Assembly (NCBI RefSeq): GCF_900141835.1 | Contig: NZ_FQZD01000040.1 | Location: 1-34,031 of the forward strand | DNA from: Propionispora hippei DSM 15287 | GTDB lineage: Bacteria; Bacillota; Negativicutes; Propionisporales; Propionisporaceae | DNA length: 34,031 nucleotides | Direction: 5' to 3' | In this document: positions 6,762 through 13,982 of the stretch, piece by piece | How positions within the stretch are numbered: the first letter of the stretch is position 1 | How the letters are laid out: each line of letters begins with the position of its first letter | Program-made: the position numbers and the translations under genes | Notes under the pieces: model-generated | The model's input: the letters and a program-made list of their open reading frames with translations, nothing else | What the model was told of the DNA's origin: nothing | Databases searched by the model: none

Positions 6762-7118
6762 TTACCGGCAGCTACTGGCCTTCTCAAGAATAATCGCCGG
6801 GCCTGTCCCGCCAACCTCCCCGCCATGGGTGTAGCCGACCACCGCAAAATCTTCCGACAAACGCCGGGCTAAAGCTTCATAGTTGGGGTCTTTTCCCCGT
6901 ATGCAGGAGGACAGATGAACCACATCCACCGCTTTTTTCTTTAATGTAGCGATCTTCTTTTCCAGGTCGCCCCCGTTATGGGTAAAAGCGACCAGCTCTA
7001 CCTCATCACAGTCTCTATAGCGGGCAAAAGAGTCAAGCCGTTGGAAAAATGCGTTCATACACCCGCTGCCCGTACAACGCAGCATCGTTTCCTCCCGCAC
7101 GATAATTGCTAGTTTCAT
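6762..7118 (-). CDS. CGGC-domain-like protein lacking the CGGC cysteines
   Basis: A 118-residue protein that follows the outline of CGGC-domain proteins. The opening is MKLAIIVREETMLRCTGSGC. The central strand (about residues 42-56) ends in a turn where the family has NCGGC, then a helix (LEKKIATLKKKAVDVVHLSSC), then a C-terminal YTHGG motif. Here the defining tetrad reads HNGGD, so both CGGC cysteines are replaced while the glycines remain. Other cysteines are kept (RCTGSGC at 14-20, SSC near 72, a Cys in the SSCR tail). The family is presumed metal- or cluster-binding, but unproven. The start ATG has GAGGTG close upstream. It is a monocistronic gene between a 240-bp intergenic stretch and the sensor kinase terminator. 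Confidence 0.65.
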   Translation of the reverse strand: MKLAIIVREETMLRCTGSGCMNAFFQRLDSFARYRDCDEVELVAFTHNGGDLEKKIATLKKKAVDVVHLSSCIRGKDPNYEALARRLSEDFAVVGYTHGGEVGGTGPAIILEKASSCR

Positions 7119-7255
7119 TCTGCACCTCTTCCTTATTCCTATAACATATCGCTTTCTTGTAATTCTATGCTTCGGACCCGTTGCCTGCAGTGATTCAGGT
7201 CACAATACAGCCGCTCACCGGTATATTCCATCATCTTTTGAGTATCTGCCATCAA

Positions 7256-7312
7256 TGATAAGGACGGCCCTGTTATTTTTCCGCACGGAAACTAACAGGA
7301 CCGTTTTTATCA
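7256..7312. terminator. Long inverted repeat, bidirectional terminator
   Basis: ACGGcCCTGTTA pairs with TAACAGGaCCGT, flanked by outer arms TGATAA/TTATCA. On the plus strand it ends in TTTTTATCATTTT. It lies 95 bp beyond the sensor-kinase stop and upstream of the CGGC-like gene, so it probably insulates the two. Confidence 0.6.
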
Positions 7313-7407
7313 TTTTCGGTTAGAAAGGTTATTGTACTTTCAAAGTAGGTAGACCACTAGCTCAAAGCCGCGACCGTCCAGGAACTGTCAATCCAGGAAC
7401 ACAGCCT

Positions 7408-9264
7408 TCACCGCTCAGCCGGTTTTAATTCAATCGGAAACCGTATGGTAAAGGCCGTACCTTCACCACAAACGCTGGCCACCGCGACCGTCGCTCCGTG
7501 CAGTTCAATGATCTGCCGGGCAATAGCCAAACCCAATCCGGTACCATGACTGGCACGAGATTTATCGGCTTTATAAAATCGCTCCCAGATATAGGGCAAG
7601 TCATCGGGGGCAATGCCTGCACCGGTATCGGCAATGATCAAAACCGCTTCGCCACGTTCTTGCATCAGTTGAGCGGTAATTTCCCCGCCTGACGGTGTAA
7701 ACTTCAAAGCGTTATCCATCAGGATAAGCACCAATTGTGTTAGTCGGTCACCATCACCCTGAATGGGAGGAACGGCCGAATCAATATGGGCAGCCAGCCT
7801 GACACCTCGTTGTTCGCTTTTTTGTTTAAGGAGCATCATTACATTATCTACCACCTCGGCCAAAAGAACGCTTTCTGTTTCCGGCATAATACTCCCTGCC
7901 TGCAACTGGCTTAAATCCAGTAGTTCGGCAATGAGCTTTTCCAACCGCAGAATCTCGTCCCCCATGACATGATGATATTTGTTGATCTTTTCCTGATCGG
8001 TTACGGTACCATCCTGCAGTGCCTGGTTATAGCCATGTATGATGGTAAGCGGGGTTCTCAGCTCGTGGGATACATTGGCCACGAAATCCCGCCGCATCTG
8101 ATCGGTTTTTTGCATCCGTCCAATATACTCGCCCAGGTCACCGGCCAACGAGTTCAGTGACTGCCCAAGATCGCCTATTTCATCGCCGGCGGCTACCGCT
8201 ACTCGTCTTTCATAATCACCGCAGGCCATTGCTGCTGCCGTTTCCCGCATGGCCCGCAAAGGCCGCACGATGCCACGAGCCATATAGGCAGCTAATAAAG
8301 CAGCAAATAGAATGGCGGCCAGTCCGGCAAGACCAATATAGTAGTACACATGCTGTAGAAAATCATTTATTTCACCAATAGGCGCGTTAATCATGACCGT
8401 ACCGCTGATTGTTCCATCTGCTTTTGCAAGAGGTACGGCGACAATAAGCATATTTTCTTCGTAATACGGGTGGTAATACGTCCGGGACCAAGGCTTACCG
8501 CTATTAGCTTTGATTTCCCGGCTAAGTTCGTCCATCCCCTTGATATCGGCCAAGCTGATCGCTGCGCCGTCCACACCGCCCGACTGCGACTCTTGTCCAA
8601 TATCCAGAACAACAGCAGATTTCGGACCCTCGCCAGCAGCAGATAGATTCGCTGTTGACTTGGCTTCAGGATTGGGCAGCGGCATCTGCTGATTATCGGG
8701 GGTACGAAAGTGCCCTCGCATCATCGTGTGCCGCCCGGAATGAGGATCATCCGTTTTTCCGCTGCTCTCCGTTCCATCCATCAAGTCCAAAACCCGGTCA
8801 TTCGATTTATGATATGGATCAGTCTGCTCGCGTGTTTGCTGCTGTCCATGCTTTTGCATCATCATGCCCCTGTGCTGATCGGCAAGCTCACAGTCCCACA
8901 TGGCATGATGCATCGGGCTGGGCTTGCTTGCTGCCGCACCGCGCCTGTTAAGCTGTCCTTCATCCGCCCGTTCCTCGGACACGGTAATCAGGTTTAGTTC
9001 ATTATCCACCACCCAAACCCTGGCATCCAGAAAATGATCCACACTATCGACAAAATTATATAATTGACTATGAGTCATGTTGCCGTCGTAATAGGCATTG
9101 ACCACCCGGGCCATTTCATAAGCTTTATCGGAAAGCTCATGCCGTTTTCTATTGATAAAATAATCGCGGATAAGCACAGACCCGCCTACCGTAACTCCGG
9201 CCAGCACCAGAATGACTATAATCATAAATGCAGCCATCAGTTTATACTGTAGCGAGAATTTCAC
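7408..9264 (-). CDS. HAMP sensor histidine kinase with Met/His-rich extracytoplasmic insert
   Basis: A 618-residue membrane sensor kinase. A transmembrane helix at about 8-32 is followed by a large extracytoplasmic domain (33-305), TM2 at about 306-328, and HAMP (330-382). The dimerisation/phosphoacceptor segment is ANVSHELRTPL (His400). The ATPase has NALKFTPSGGEI, DTGAGIAPDD and HGTGLGLAIARQ motifs. Residues about 118-195 are strikingly rich in Met and His (MHH, HRGMMMQKH, HSGRHTMMRGH), more than a typical sensor domain, suggesting binding of copper or another soft metal. The remaining extracytoplasmic part may be a PAS/Cache-like fold. The start is GTG (9264-9262), overlapping the regulator stop by four bases, so the two are translationally coupled. 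The metal-binding role is an inference from composition and from the nearby copper-type TonB receptor. Confidence 0.9.
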   Translation of the reverse strand: MKFSLQYKLMAAFMIIVILVLAGVTVGGSVLIRDYFINRKRHELSDKAYEMARVVNAYYDGNMTHSQLYNFVDSVDHFLDARVWVVDNELNLITVSEERADEGQLNRRGAAASKPSPMHHAMWDCELADQHRGMMMQKHGQQQTREQTDPYHKSNDRVLDLMDGTESSGKTDDPHSGRHTMMRGHFRTPDNQQMPLPNPEAKSTANLSAAGEGPKSAVVLDIGQESQSGGVDGAAISLADIKGMDELSREIKANSGKPWSRTYYHPYYEENMLIVAVPLAKADGTISGTVMINAPIGEINDFLQHVYYYIGLAGLAAILFAALLAAYMARGIVRPLRAMRETAAAMACGDYERRVAVAAGDEIGDLGQSLNSLAGDLGEYIGRMQKTDQMRRDFVANVSHELRTPLTIIHGYNQALQDGTVTDQEKINKYHHVMGDEILRLEKLIAELLDLSQLQAGSIMPETESVLLAEVVDNVMMLLKQKSEQRGVRLAAHIDSAVPPIQGDGDRLTQLVLILMDNALKFTPSGGEITAQLMQERGEAVLIIADTGAGIAPDDLPYIWERFYKADKSRASHGTGLGLAIARQIIELHGATVAVASVCGEGTAFTIRFPIELKPAER

Positions 9265-9974
9265 TTTCTCACCTCAAATTTATAGCCAATTCCCCAGACG
9301 GTCTTTATATCCCAGGGCGAAGCTGGTCCGGCTCCCAGTTTTTTGCGCAAGCGTTTAACGTGGGTATCTACTGTCCGGGTGTCGCCACAGTAGCTGTAAT
9401 CCCATACTAACTCAAGGAGCTGTTCGCGGCTCAAGACTTTACCGGCGTGTAAAGCAAGCTGCCACAGGACCTCCTTTTCTTTATTGGCCAAGGCCACAGG
9501 CTGTCCAAAAGCTGTTATCGTGTGTTCCGCCATATTAATTTCCAGTTCGGGAAACTGAAGAATATCAGAGCTTTCATATTGCGGTGGAACGGCTGTACGC
9601 CGCAGTACTGCCTTAACCCGCGCCACCACTTCCTTAGGATTGAACGGCTTAGCCACATAATCGTCCGCACCGATTTCAAGCCCCAGGATACGGTCATCAT
9701 CCTGGGTACGGGAAGTCAGCATAATGATGGGGACGCTGGAATATTTACGAATTTGCCGGCAGACTTCGATACCGTCCAGGACAGGCATCATGATGTCGAG
9801 TATAATCAAATCCGGTCTCACTGCCTGTACTTTTAGCAATGCCTCCGCCCCGTCGGCAGCTTCCGTTGCAGCAAATCCATCCTGAGTAAGATAGATTGAT
9901 AAAAGTTCCCGGATTGGCTGTTCGTCGTCCACAATCAGCACCCTTTTACCGTCCACCGTTCCACCCCATCTCAT
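9261..9974 (-). CDS. OmpR/PhoB-family response regulator
   Basis: A 237-residue two-domain regulator. The receiver has the acidic pair in VDDEQP, phosphoacceptor Asp60 in LIILDIMMPVLDG, the switch Thr in MLTSR and Lys in YVAKPFNPKE. The C-terminal winged helix shows LANKEKEVLWQLALHAG, SREQLLELVWDY and the recognition helix region DTRTVDTHVKRLRKKLG. I keep ATG at 9974 (an AAGGAAA lies eight bases upstream); an in-frame GTG seven codons on, preceded by GGGGTGG, is an alternative and would start the protein right at the receiver. It shares a four-base overlap with the downstream sensor kinase. Likely targets are its own neighbours, the DUF2680 gene and possibly the TonB receptor, but no operator repeat could be proved. 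Confidence 0.92.
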   Translation of the reverse strand: MRWGGTVDGKRVLIVDDEQPIRELLSIYLTQDGFAATEAADGAEALLKVQAVRPDLIILDIMMPVLDGIEVCRQIRKYSSVPIIMLTSRTQDDDRILGLEIGADDYVAKPFNPKEVVARVKAVLRRTAVPPQYESSDILQFPELEINMAEHTITAFGQPVALANKEKEVLWQLALHAGKVLSREQLLELVWDYSYCGDTRTVDTHVKRLRKKLGAGPASPWDIKTVWGIGYKFEVRK

Positions 9975-9989
9975 AAGGTAATTTCCTTT

Positions 9990-9998
9990 ATTATATCA
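9990..9998 (-). promoter_or_regulatory. Extended -10 promoter of the two-component operon
   Basis: Minus-strand TGATATAAT is a perfect extended -10 element 16 bp before the regulator ATG, so the leader would be very short. No good -35 is visible, and the -35 position overlaps the terminator of the upstream small gene. Confidence 0.55.
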
Positions 9999-10013
9999 TA
10001 GTCCGAATACTGG

Positions 10014-10050
10014 AAAAGAGCCTGGCGAATGCTGCGCGGCAGGCTCTTTT
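10014..10050 (-). terminator. Terminator of DUF2680-like gene
   Basis: Perfect 11-bp stem AAAAGAGCCTG/CAGGCTCTTTT ending in T residues on the minus strand, 25 bp after the stop codon. Confidence 0.8.
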
Positions 10051-10074
10051 CGGTATTAAGAATTCTTTAATTAC

Positions 10075-10449
10075 TTACCAGCAGCCCGAACCACGTGCTC
10101 CCGTCATACCGTGATGACCATGCAGTCCGCTTGCCATCATGCCAAAACCATAGCTCCCATTGGCCACCTGCTGCTCCATCCAGGCAATTCGTTGATCGGC
10201 TTGCTCCTGGGTAAGCCACCCCCACTCCACTTGGCGGGAAAGCATTTGTTTTTCCTGTTCAAGCCGTTGATTCTGCCAAGCAGTGATCTGCGTCTTCTGA
10301 TCATCGGTCAGATTGCTGTAGGTTTGACCATAATAGGGGCAGAACCCATTGCCGGGACCAGGCGGAGCTTGTACTGGCGCAGCCAAAACGGCACCGGCGA
10401 AAGAAACTACTAGCAAAGCGGCCATCGCAATTAAAATTGTTTTTCTCAA
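10075..10449 (-). CDS. Small secreted DUF2680/Spy-like protein
   Basis: A 124-residue exported protein. The signal peptide is MRKTILIAMAALLVVSFAGA with likely cleavage after VLAA. The mature part starts with a Pro/Gly-rich stretch ending in CPYYGQ, then a helical segment (LTDDQKTQITAWQNQRLEQEKQM, GWLTQEQADQRIAWMEQQ) like DUF2680 and Spy/CpxP-type periplasmic proteins. The tail carries GFGMMASGLHGHHGMTG and ends GCW. The Met/His/Cys content suggests metal binding or a chaperone role at the envelope. The start is TTG (10449-10447) behind a strong AAGGAGGAG site. It has its own terminator and lies just upstream of the two-component operon, a typical position for an envelope-stress target or accessory of that system. 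Function is inferred. Confidence 0.7.
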   Translation of the reverse strand: MRKTILIAMAALLVVSFAGAVLAAPVQAPPGPGNGFCPYYGQTYSNLTDDQKTQITAWQNQRLEQEKQMLSRQVEWGWLTQEQADQRIAWMEQQVANGSYGFGMMASGLHGHHGMTGARGSGCW

Positions 10450-10793
10450 GATACTCTCCTCCTTTAAGCTTGTTCTTTTAGTATAGACACTAATTGTGGC
10501 GTAGGTTAGGCCAAACTGGGAACAAAGTCGGAACTTTACAATCTCCCTCTGCTGATAACCGACAGTATTTAAATAAATACGAAACTGCTGTCATTAGCAA
10601 TTCTGCTGGATTTTTACAGTATCATACCACCGTTAGCGGCCATTATCGGCGCGGTTTTAGCTGACGGCTCCAGTGGCGGCAACCTATCGCCCCGGGAGAG
10701 ACTCCTGTCTTAACGTCAGCGTTACCAGTCAGGTCAACTATGTCCTGCCTCACGGGGGCTATAACGTGCATAGAATACAAGAAGGACTGACTG
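10450..10793. other. Intergenic region, possible decayed sequence
   Basis: No convincing gene. It contains the promoter of the DUF2680-like gene on the left. A plus-strand open stretch near 10600-10700 (LDFYSIIPPLAAIIGAVLAD) looks like a hydrophobic helix but has no start codon or ribosome binding site. The right part leads to a hairpin similar to the toxin terminator near 1720. Confidence 0.4.
10480..10485 (-). promoter_or_regulatory. -10 element of DUF2680-like gene
   Basis: Minus-strand TATACT about 30 bp before the TTG start. The -35 position is poor, as expected for an activator-dependent promoter. Confidence 0.4.
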
Positions 10794-10815
10794 CTACGTC
10801 AGCCCTTCTCTTTTA
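10780..10815. terminator. Bidirectional terminator resembling the toxin-locus hairpin
   Basis: Stem AGAAGG-CTGAC/GTCAG-CCTTCT with one A-C mismatch; plus-strand tail CTTTTATT. The core GGGCTGACG...CAGTCC on the minus strand resembles the toxin terminator (GGGCTGGCG...CAGTCC). Confidence 0.6.
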
Positions 10816-10877
10816 TTAGCCCGCTTGCCCGATAACAAGCTAAATGCAAGCAATGCAGCATTACAGACTACCGGCAC
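10794..10877 (-). CDS. Possible 27-residue membrane peptide
   Basis: GTG start with GGGGAG four bases upstream. The peptide is MPVVCNAALLAFSLLSGKRA then NKREGLT: a short hydrophobic segment followed by a basic tail. Its stop codon lies in the loop of the 10780-10815 hairpin. It could be a small membrane toxin-like peptide, given the hairpin's resemblance to the toxin locus, or the decayed C-terminus of a transporter. There is no family recognition, and it may not be expressed. Confidence 0.3.
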   Translation of the reverse strand: MPVVCNAALLAFSLLSGKRANKREGLT

Positions 10878-10950
10878 AAAACTCCCCTGGCATGCATGAC
10901 TGGTCCAGGGATTAAAACTTACTAGGCATCCAAAGAGTGCGTAAAGTCTT

Positions 10951-12924
10951 TTAATACCGGTAGTTTGCCTTTACCCATATGGTGCGGCCCGGTTCATTCA
11001 CTCTAAAGGAGGAAGCGATGCCCAAAGCCGGGATTGAAGCGCCCGATCGGCTAATAAATTCGGCATAATTCTTGTCAAAAATATTATCCACACCGGCAGC
11101 AATTGTAATTTCTTTACTGGCTTTATAGGCCACATTAGCTGAAAGAATGCCAAAACCGCTGCTGGCACCCAAATCGTAACCGACTTCGCTGCCGCTATTT
11201 AAATCATAACGGGTTTGCGCCTGAACGCCGCGCCACAATAGGCCCGCCTCCAGCTTCTCTTGACTGTATTTGAGGCCCAGTGTTCCCTCCAGTGGTGGAA
11301 TTTGGGCCAAAGGCCGATGATCCGAATCATTATTGCCCCGTACATAAGCCAGCGAAGCGGTGACCGTCCAATTTTTATTCAGTGAGTAGGCCGCATCAGC
11401 CTCGCCGCCATACAGGGAGGCATCCACATTCTCTGCCGTTTTGGTTGCCGGGTCATTGGCATTTTTAAACAGGATAAAGTCGTTAATATCGGCGTAAAAC
11501 ACCGACAGGCTGGTATTCAGTTTGCCGGAACGGTAAAGGAGCCCCGTGTCAAGCTGGGTGTTCTTCTCCGGCTTCAGGTAAAAATTAGTGTTCCGTTCCC
11601 AATAATCAGCCGGCCGTTGGGCATGGCCAAGGCCGATATACGTGGTAACCGGCGCGTTAGCGTGATCATGTTCATAGCGCAGGAAAGCGCCGTAGGTGCG
11701 GTCATGATTTTCTGCCGCCGTTTTTTCATTCCTTACGTCCAGGCTGTCGGTTCTCAGTCCGGCCAGCAGCCGGCTGTTATTGGTCAATGGGTGCTTAAAC
11801 TCGCTGAATAAGCCATAATTGGCAAACGTCAAATCACGGATCAGGCCGGTGGTATAAACCGGGGGATTTCCCATCATTCCCATGGCCCTTCGTCCGGCAT
11901 GCTCATTTTTTTGATAATCCAGCCCTACTGTCGCTGTGGTGGTCCGACCCAAATTCAAATCTGCCGCCAGCCGCCCCCCGGTGGTCGTCCGGTCAACTTC
12001 CATCGCCATTGGCATCATGGCACCAGGCCGCAGCGAATAGTTATCCATCACATGGTCCACATAATTATGAAAGGCTTTGAATTCCAGGTTACGCACCACC
12101 GGTGATATGTTTTTCTTATTGTATTTAAAGCTGTAATCATTGCGGTCAAATTGGGGGCCGTCCATTGACCGGCCGCCGTAAGCCGCCTCGGCGCTACTGG
12201 TCTCGGCGGTAAATTCGTACAGCGTATCGGCATCGGGCGTCCAGCCGAAGACGCCGGTCAGGCTCTGCCTGGTATAGAACGAATGAACCTTATTGCCGTT
12301 GCCGTCGGCATAATCATCGGCATTGGAGTGGGTTTTTATGATTCGCACATAGCCTTTGCTATCACCGGCCGTAATGTCCAGCAGCTCATCATCGCGACCG
12401 TTGCTGCCGAACAGTAGGCTGCTGTTGACACGGACGTCCGGTTTGTCAAACCGCTCCGTCTCCCGGTCAAACAATACCGTCCCCGCCACATTGCCGCCAC
12501 CGTATTTGACCGTTTCCGGTCCTTTTAAAACGGTGATCTTGCTGTACGATTCGGGGAAAACATACGAGGTAGTGGGGTCCATCCGGCCGGGGCAGGCACC
12601 AAACTGATAAGTGCCATCCAATAGCACATTAAGGCGCGTTCCTCCCAATCCCCGGAAAACCGGATCACTGCCTGTCCCACCCTGACGGGCAACGGAAAAT
12701 CCGGGAATATTCTTCAGATAGCCGCCGCCATCAGCCGCCGGCACCGGCTGCCTGGGCGACTTGGGATCGGTTTCCACTGCCAAGGGGTCCTTGACTGCTG
12801 ACGCGGTAACCACAATCTCCTCCAGCGTAAAGGTGACCTTTTCCTCCTCTGCCGCTCCAGCCGGCTGCGCGCTGGCGGATAGGAGCAACAGGGAAGATAC
12901 CGCCAGTATCCGTACTTTTTTCAT
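10951..12924 (-). CDS. TonB-dependent outer-membrane receptor, OprC/NosA copper-receptor type
   Basis: A 657-residue outer-membrane beta-barrel receptor. I use ATG at 12924 (MKKVRILAVS), which begins a normal signal peptide (cleavage near PAGAA); an in-frame ATG 14 codons earlier has no leader logic. The TonB box EEIVVTAS is near residue 36. The plug domain (about 55-160) contains GGTRLNVLLDG, then FGACPGRMDPTTSYVFPESY and ITVLKGPETVKYGGGNVAGTVLF, which match the signature stretch of TonB-dependent copper receptors. Cys111 and Met115 keep the CxxxM copper-binding motif known from OprC. Extra Met clusters occur in barrel loops (AMMPMAME, RRAMGMMGN). The last residues, TIWVKANYRY, give an aromatic-ended final strand. 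A Fur box lies in the promoter. The likely substrate is copper; a metallophore cannot be excluded. No TonB/ExbB genes are nearby. Confidence 0.85.
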   Translation of the reverse strand: MKKVRILAVSSLLLLSASAQPAGAAEEEKVTFTLEEIVVTASAVKDPLAVETDPKSPRQPVPAADGGGYLKNIPGFSVARQGGTGSDPVFRGLGGTRLNVLLDGTYQFGACPGRMDPTTSYVFPESYSKITVLKGPETVKYGGGNVAGTVLFDRETERFDKPDVRVNSSLLFGSNGRDDELLDITAGDSKGYVRIIKTHSNADDYADGNGNKVHSFYTRQSLTGVFGWTPDADTLYEFTAETSSAEAAYGGRSMDGPQFDRNDYSFKYNKKNISPVVRNLEFKAFHNYVDHVMDNYSLRPGAMMPMAMEVDRTTTGGRLAADLNLGRTTTATVGLDYQKNEHAGRRAMGMMGNPPVYTTGLIRDLTFANYGLFSEFKHPLTNNSRLLAGLRTDSLDVRNEKTAAENHDRTYGAFLRYEHDHANAPVTTYIGLGHAQRPADYWERNTNFYLKPEKNTQLDTGLLYRSGKLNTSLSVFYADINDFILFKNANDPATKTAENVDASLYGGEADAAYSLNKNWTVTASLAYVRGNNDSDHRPLAQIPPLEGTLGLKYSQEKLEAGLLWRGVQAQTRYDLNSGSEVGYDLGASSGFGILSANVAYKASKEITIAAGVDNIFDKNYAEFISRSGASIPALGIASSFRVNEPGRTIWVKANYRY

Positions 12925-12986
12925 CCGATCATCACCATTCTTATTTAATTTTCCAATCCACAGCATTGTACAAATTAGGGATTAGC

Positions 12987-13017
12987 GCTATAATTGATTA
13001 TCATTATCAATTATAGC
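12987..13017. promoter_or_regulatory. 31-bp palindrome with Fur box and two divergent -10 hexamers
   Basis: Arms GCTATAATTGAT and ATCAATTATAGC are perfect inverted repeats around a 7-base centre. The core TGATTATCATTATCA (12995-13009) differs from the Fur 7-1-7 consensus at one base. Each arm holds TATAAT: plus-strand 12989-12994 reads toward the NarL-type two-component genes, minus-strand 13015-13010 toward the TonB receptor. Repressor binding would block both. Confidence 0.75.
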
Positions 13018-13127
13018 TGCTTAGGGCTGGACACAATACCATCTTCAAGCACTATCTTGTTGACCTAAAGTACTAAATACAGCACTTCTCTTACAAATAT
13101 CAGGCTTGCCTGCCTGGGAGGTATCCT

Positions 13128-13982
13128 ATGCCGATTACTCAAATGAAATGGATCGCAGCCATCGTACCGGCTGTCTGCATTGGCCTGTTTGAATTCGCCA
13201 GACACGAATACCTACAGGTGATTTCGATGAATTGGGGCAATGTGTTGGTGGCAATCCTGACAGGAATCATCTTTTTCTTATTTTCCCACGGCATCTTCGC
13301 CTTAATGGAAAACCTGTACGGCAAGCTGCAGCAGGAAAAGCAGGAAACGGCGGTATTGCAGGAGCGTTCCCGGATTGCCCGCAATTTGCATGACAGTATC
13401 GCCCAGTCGCTGTTTTTTATGAACGTAAAAATAATGGACATCGAAAAGGCCTGCAAAAATGGCCAGCAGCCCTGGCCGGCAATTAACGACTTGCGGGAAG
13501 CCATCCGGTTTACCGATACCGAACTGCGACAGCATATTTTTGCCCTGCAAACCGTGGCCGCCGATGACAACATAAATCTCATCGCCGCCATGCAGAATCA
13601 TCTGCACCAGTATGAAGTGCAGACCGGGACCAAAGTCAATTTAGCCGTCACTTGCGCCACGCCAAATCCTTTTAACTCTTATGAACGCAAGCAGCTATTC
13701 CATATTTTTCAGGAGTTATTATTTAATATCCGCAAGCATGCCGCAGCAACACAAGTGAATGTCAGCTTAAACGAAAACAGCGAAGCCTTTACCCTGACGA
13801 TTGCCGACAACGGCAAAGGCTTCATCGCGGCAGACAATCTCCGCAAAAAAAACTCCTTCGGTTATAAACTATTGGAGCAGGATATAAGGTCCATCAAAGC
13901 CGACCTCAGGCTATCCAGCAGTCCGGGTACCGGAACCACCGTAACGGTTACGAAAAATAAGAAAAAGGAGCTGTTCTCGTGA
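13128..13982 (+). CDS. NarL/LiaS-type sensor histidine kinase
   Basis: A 284-residue kinase with two N-terminal membrane helices (about 8-24 and 38-60) and almost no extracytoplasmic loop, typical of intramembrane sensors. The HisKA_3 phosphoacceptor is ERSRIARNLHDSIAQSL (His88). The ATPase domain shows ELLFNIRKHAAAT (N box), ADNGKGF and SSSPGTGTTV. It should phosphorylate the NarL-type regulator encoded next. ATG follows GGGAGG by six bases, and the gene overlaps the regulator start by four bases. The promoter region shares the Fur-box palindrome with the divergent TonB receptor, suggesting metal-responsive expression. The signal sensed is unknown. Confidence 0.9.
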   Translation: MPITQMKWIAAIVPAVCIGLFEFARHEYLQVISMNWGNVLVAILTGIIFFLFSHGIFALMENLYGKLQQEKQETAVLQERSRIARNLHDSIAQSLFFMNVKIMDIEKACKNGQQPWPAINDLREAIRFTDTELRQHIFALQTVAADDNINLIAAMQNHLHQYEVQTGTKVNLAVTCATPNPFNSYERKQLFHIFQELLFNIRKHAAATQVNVSLNENSEAFTLTIADNGKGFIAADNLRKKNSFGYKLLEQDIRSIKADLRLSSSPGTGTTVTVTKNKKKELFS

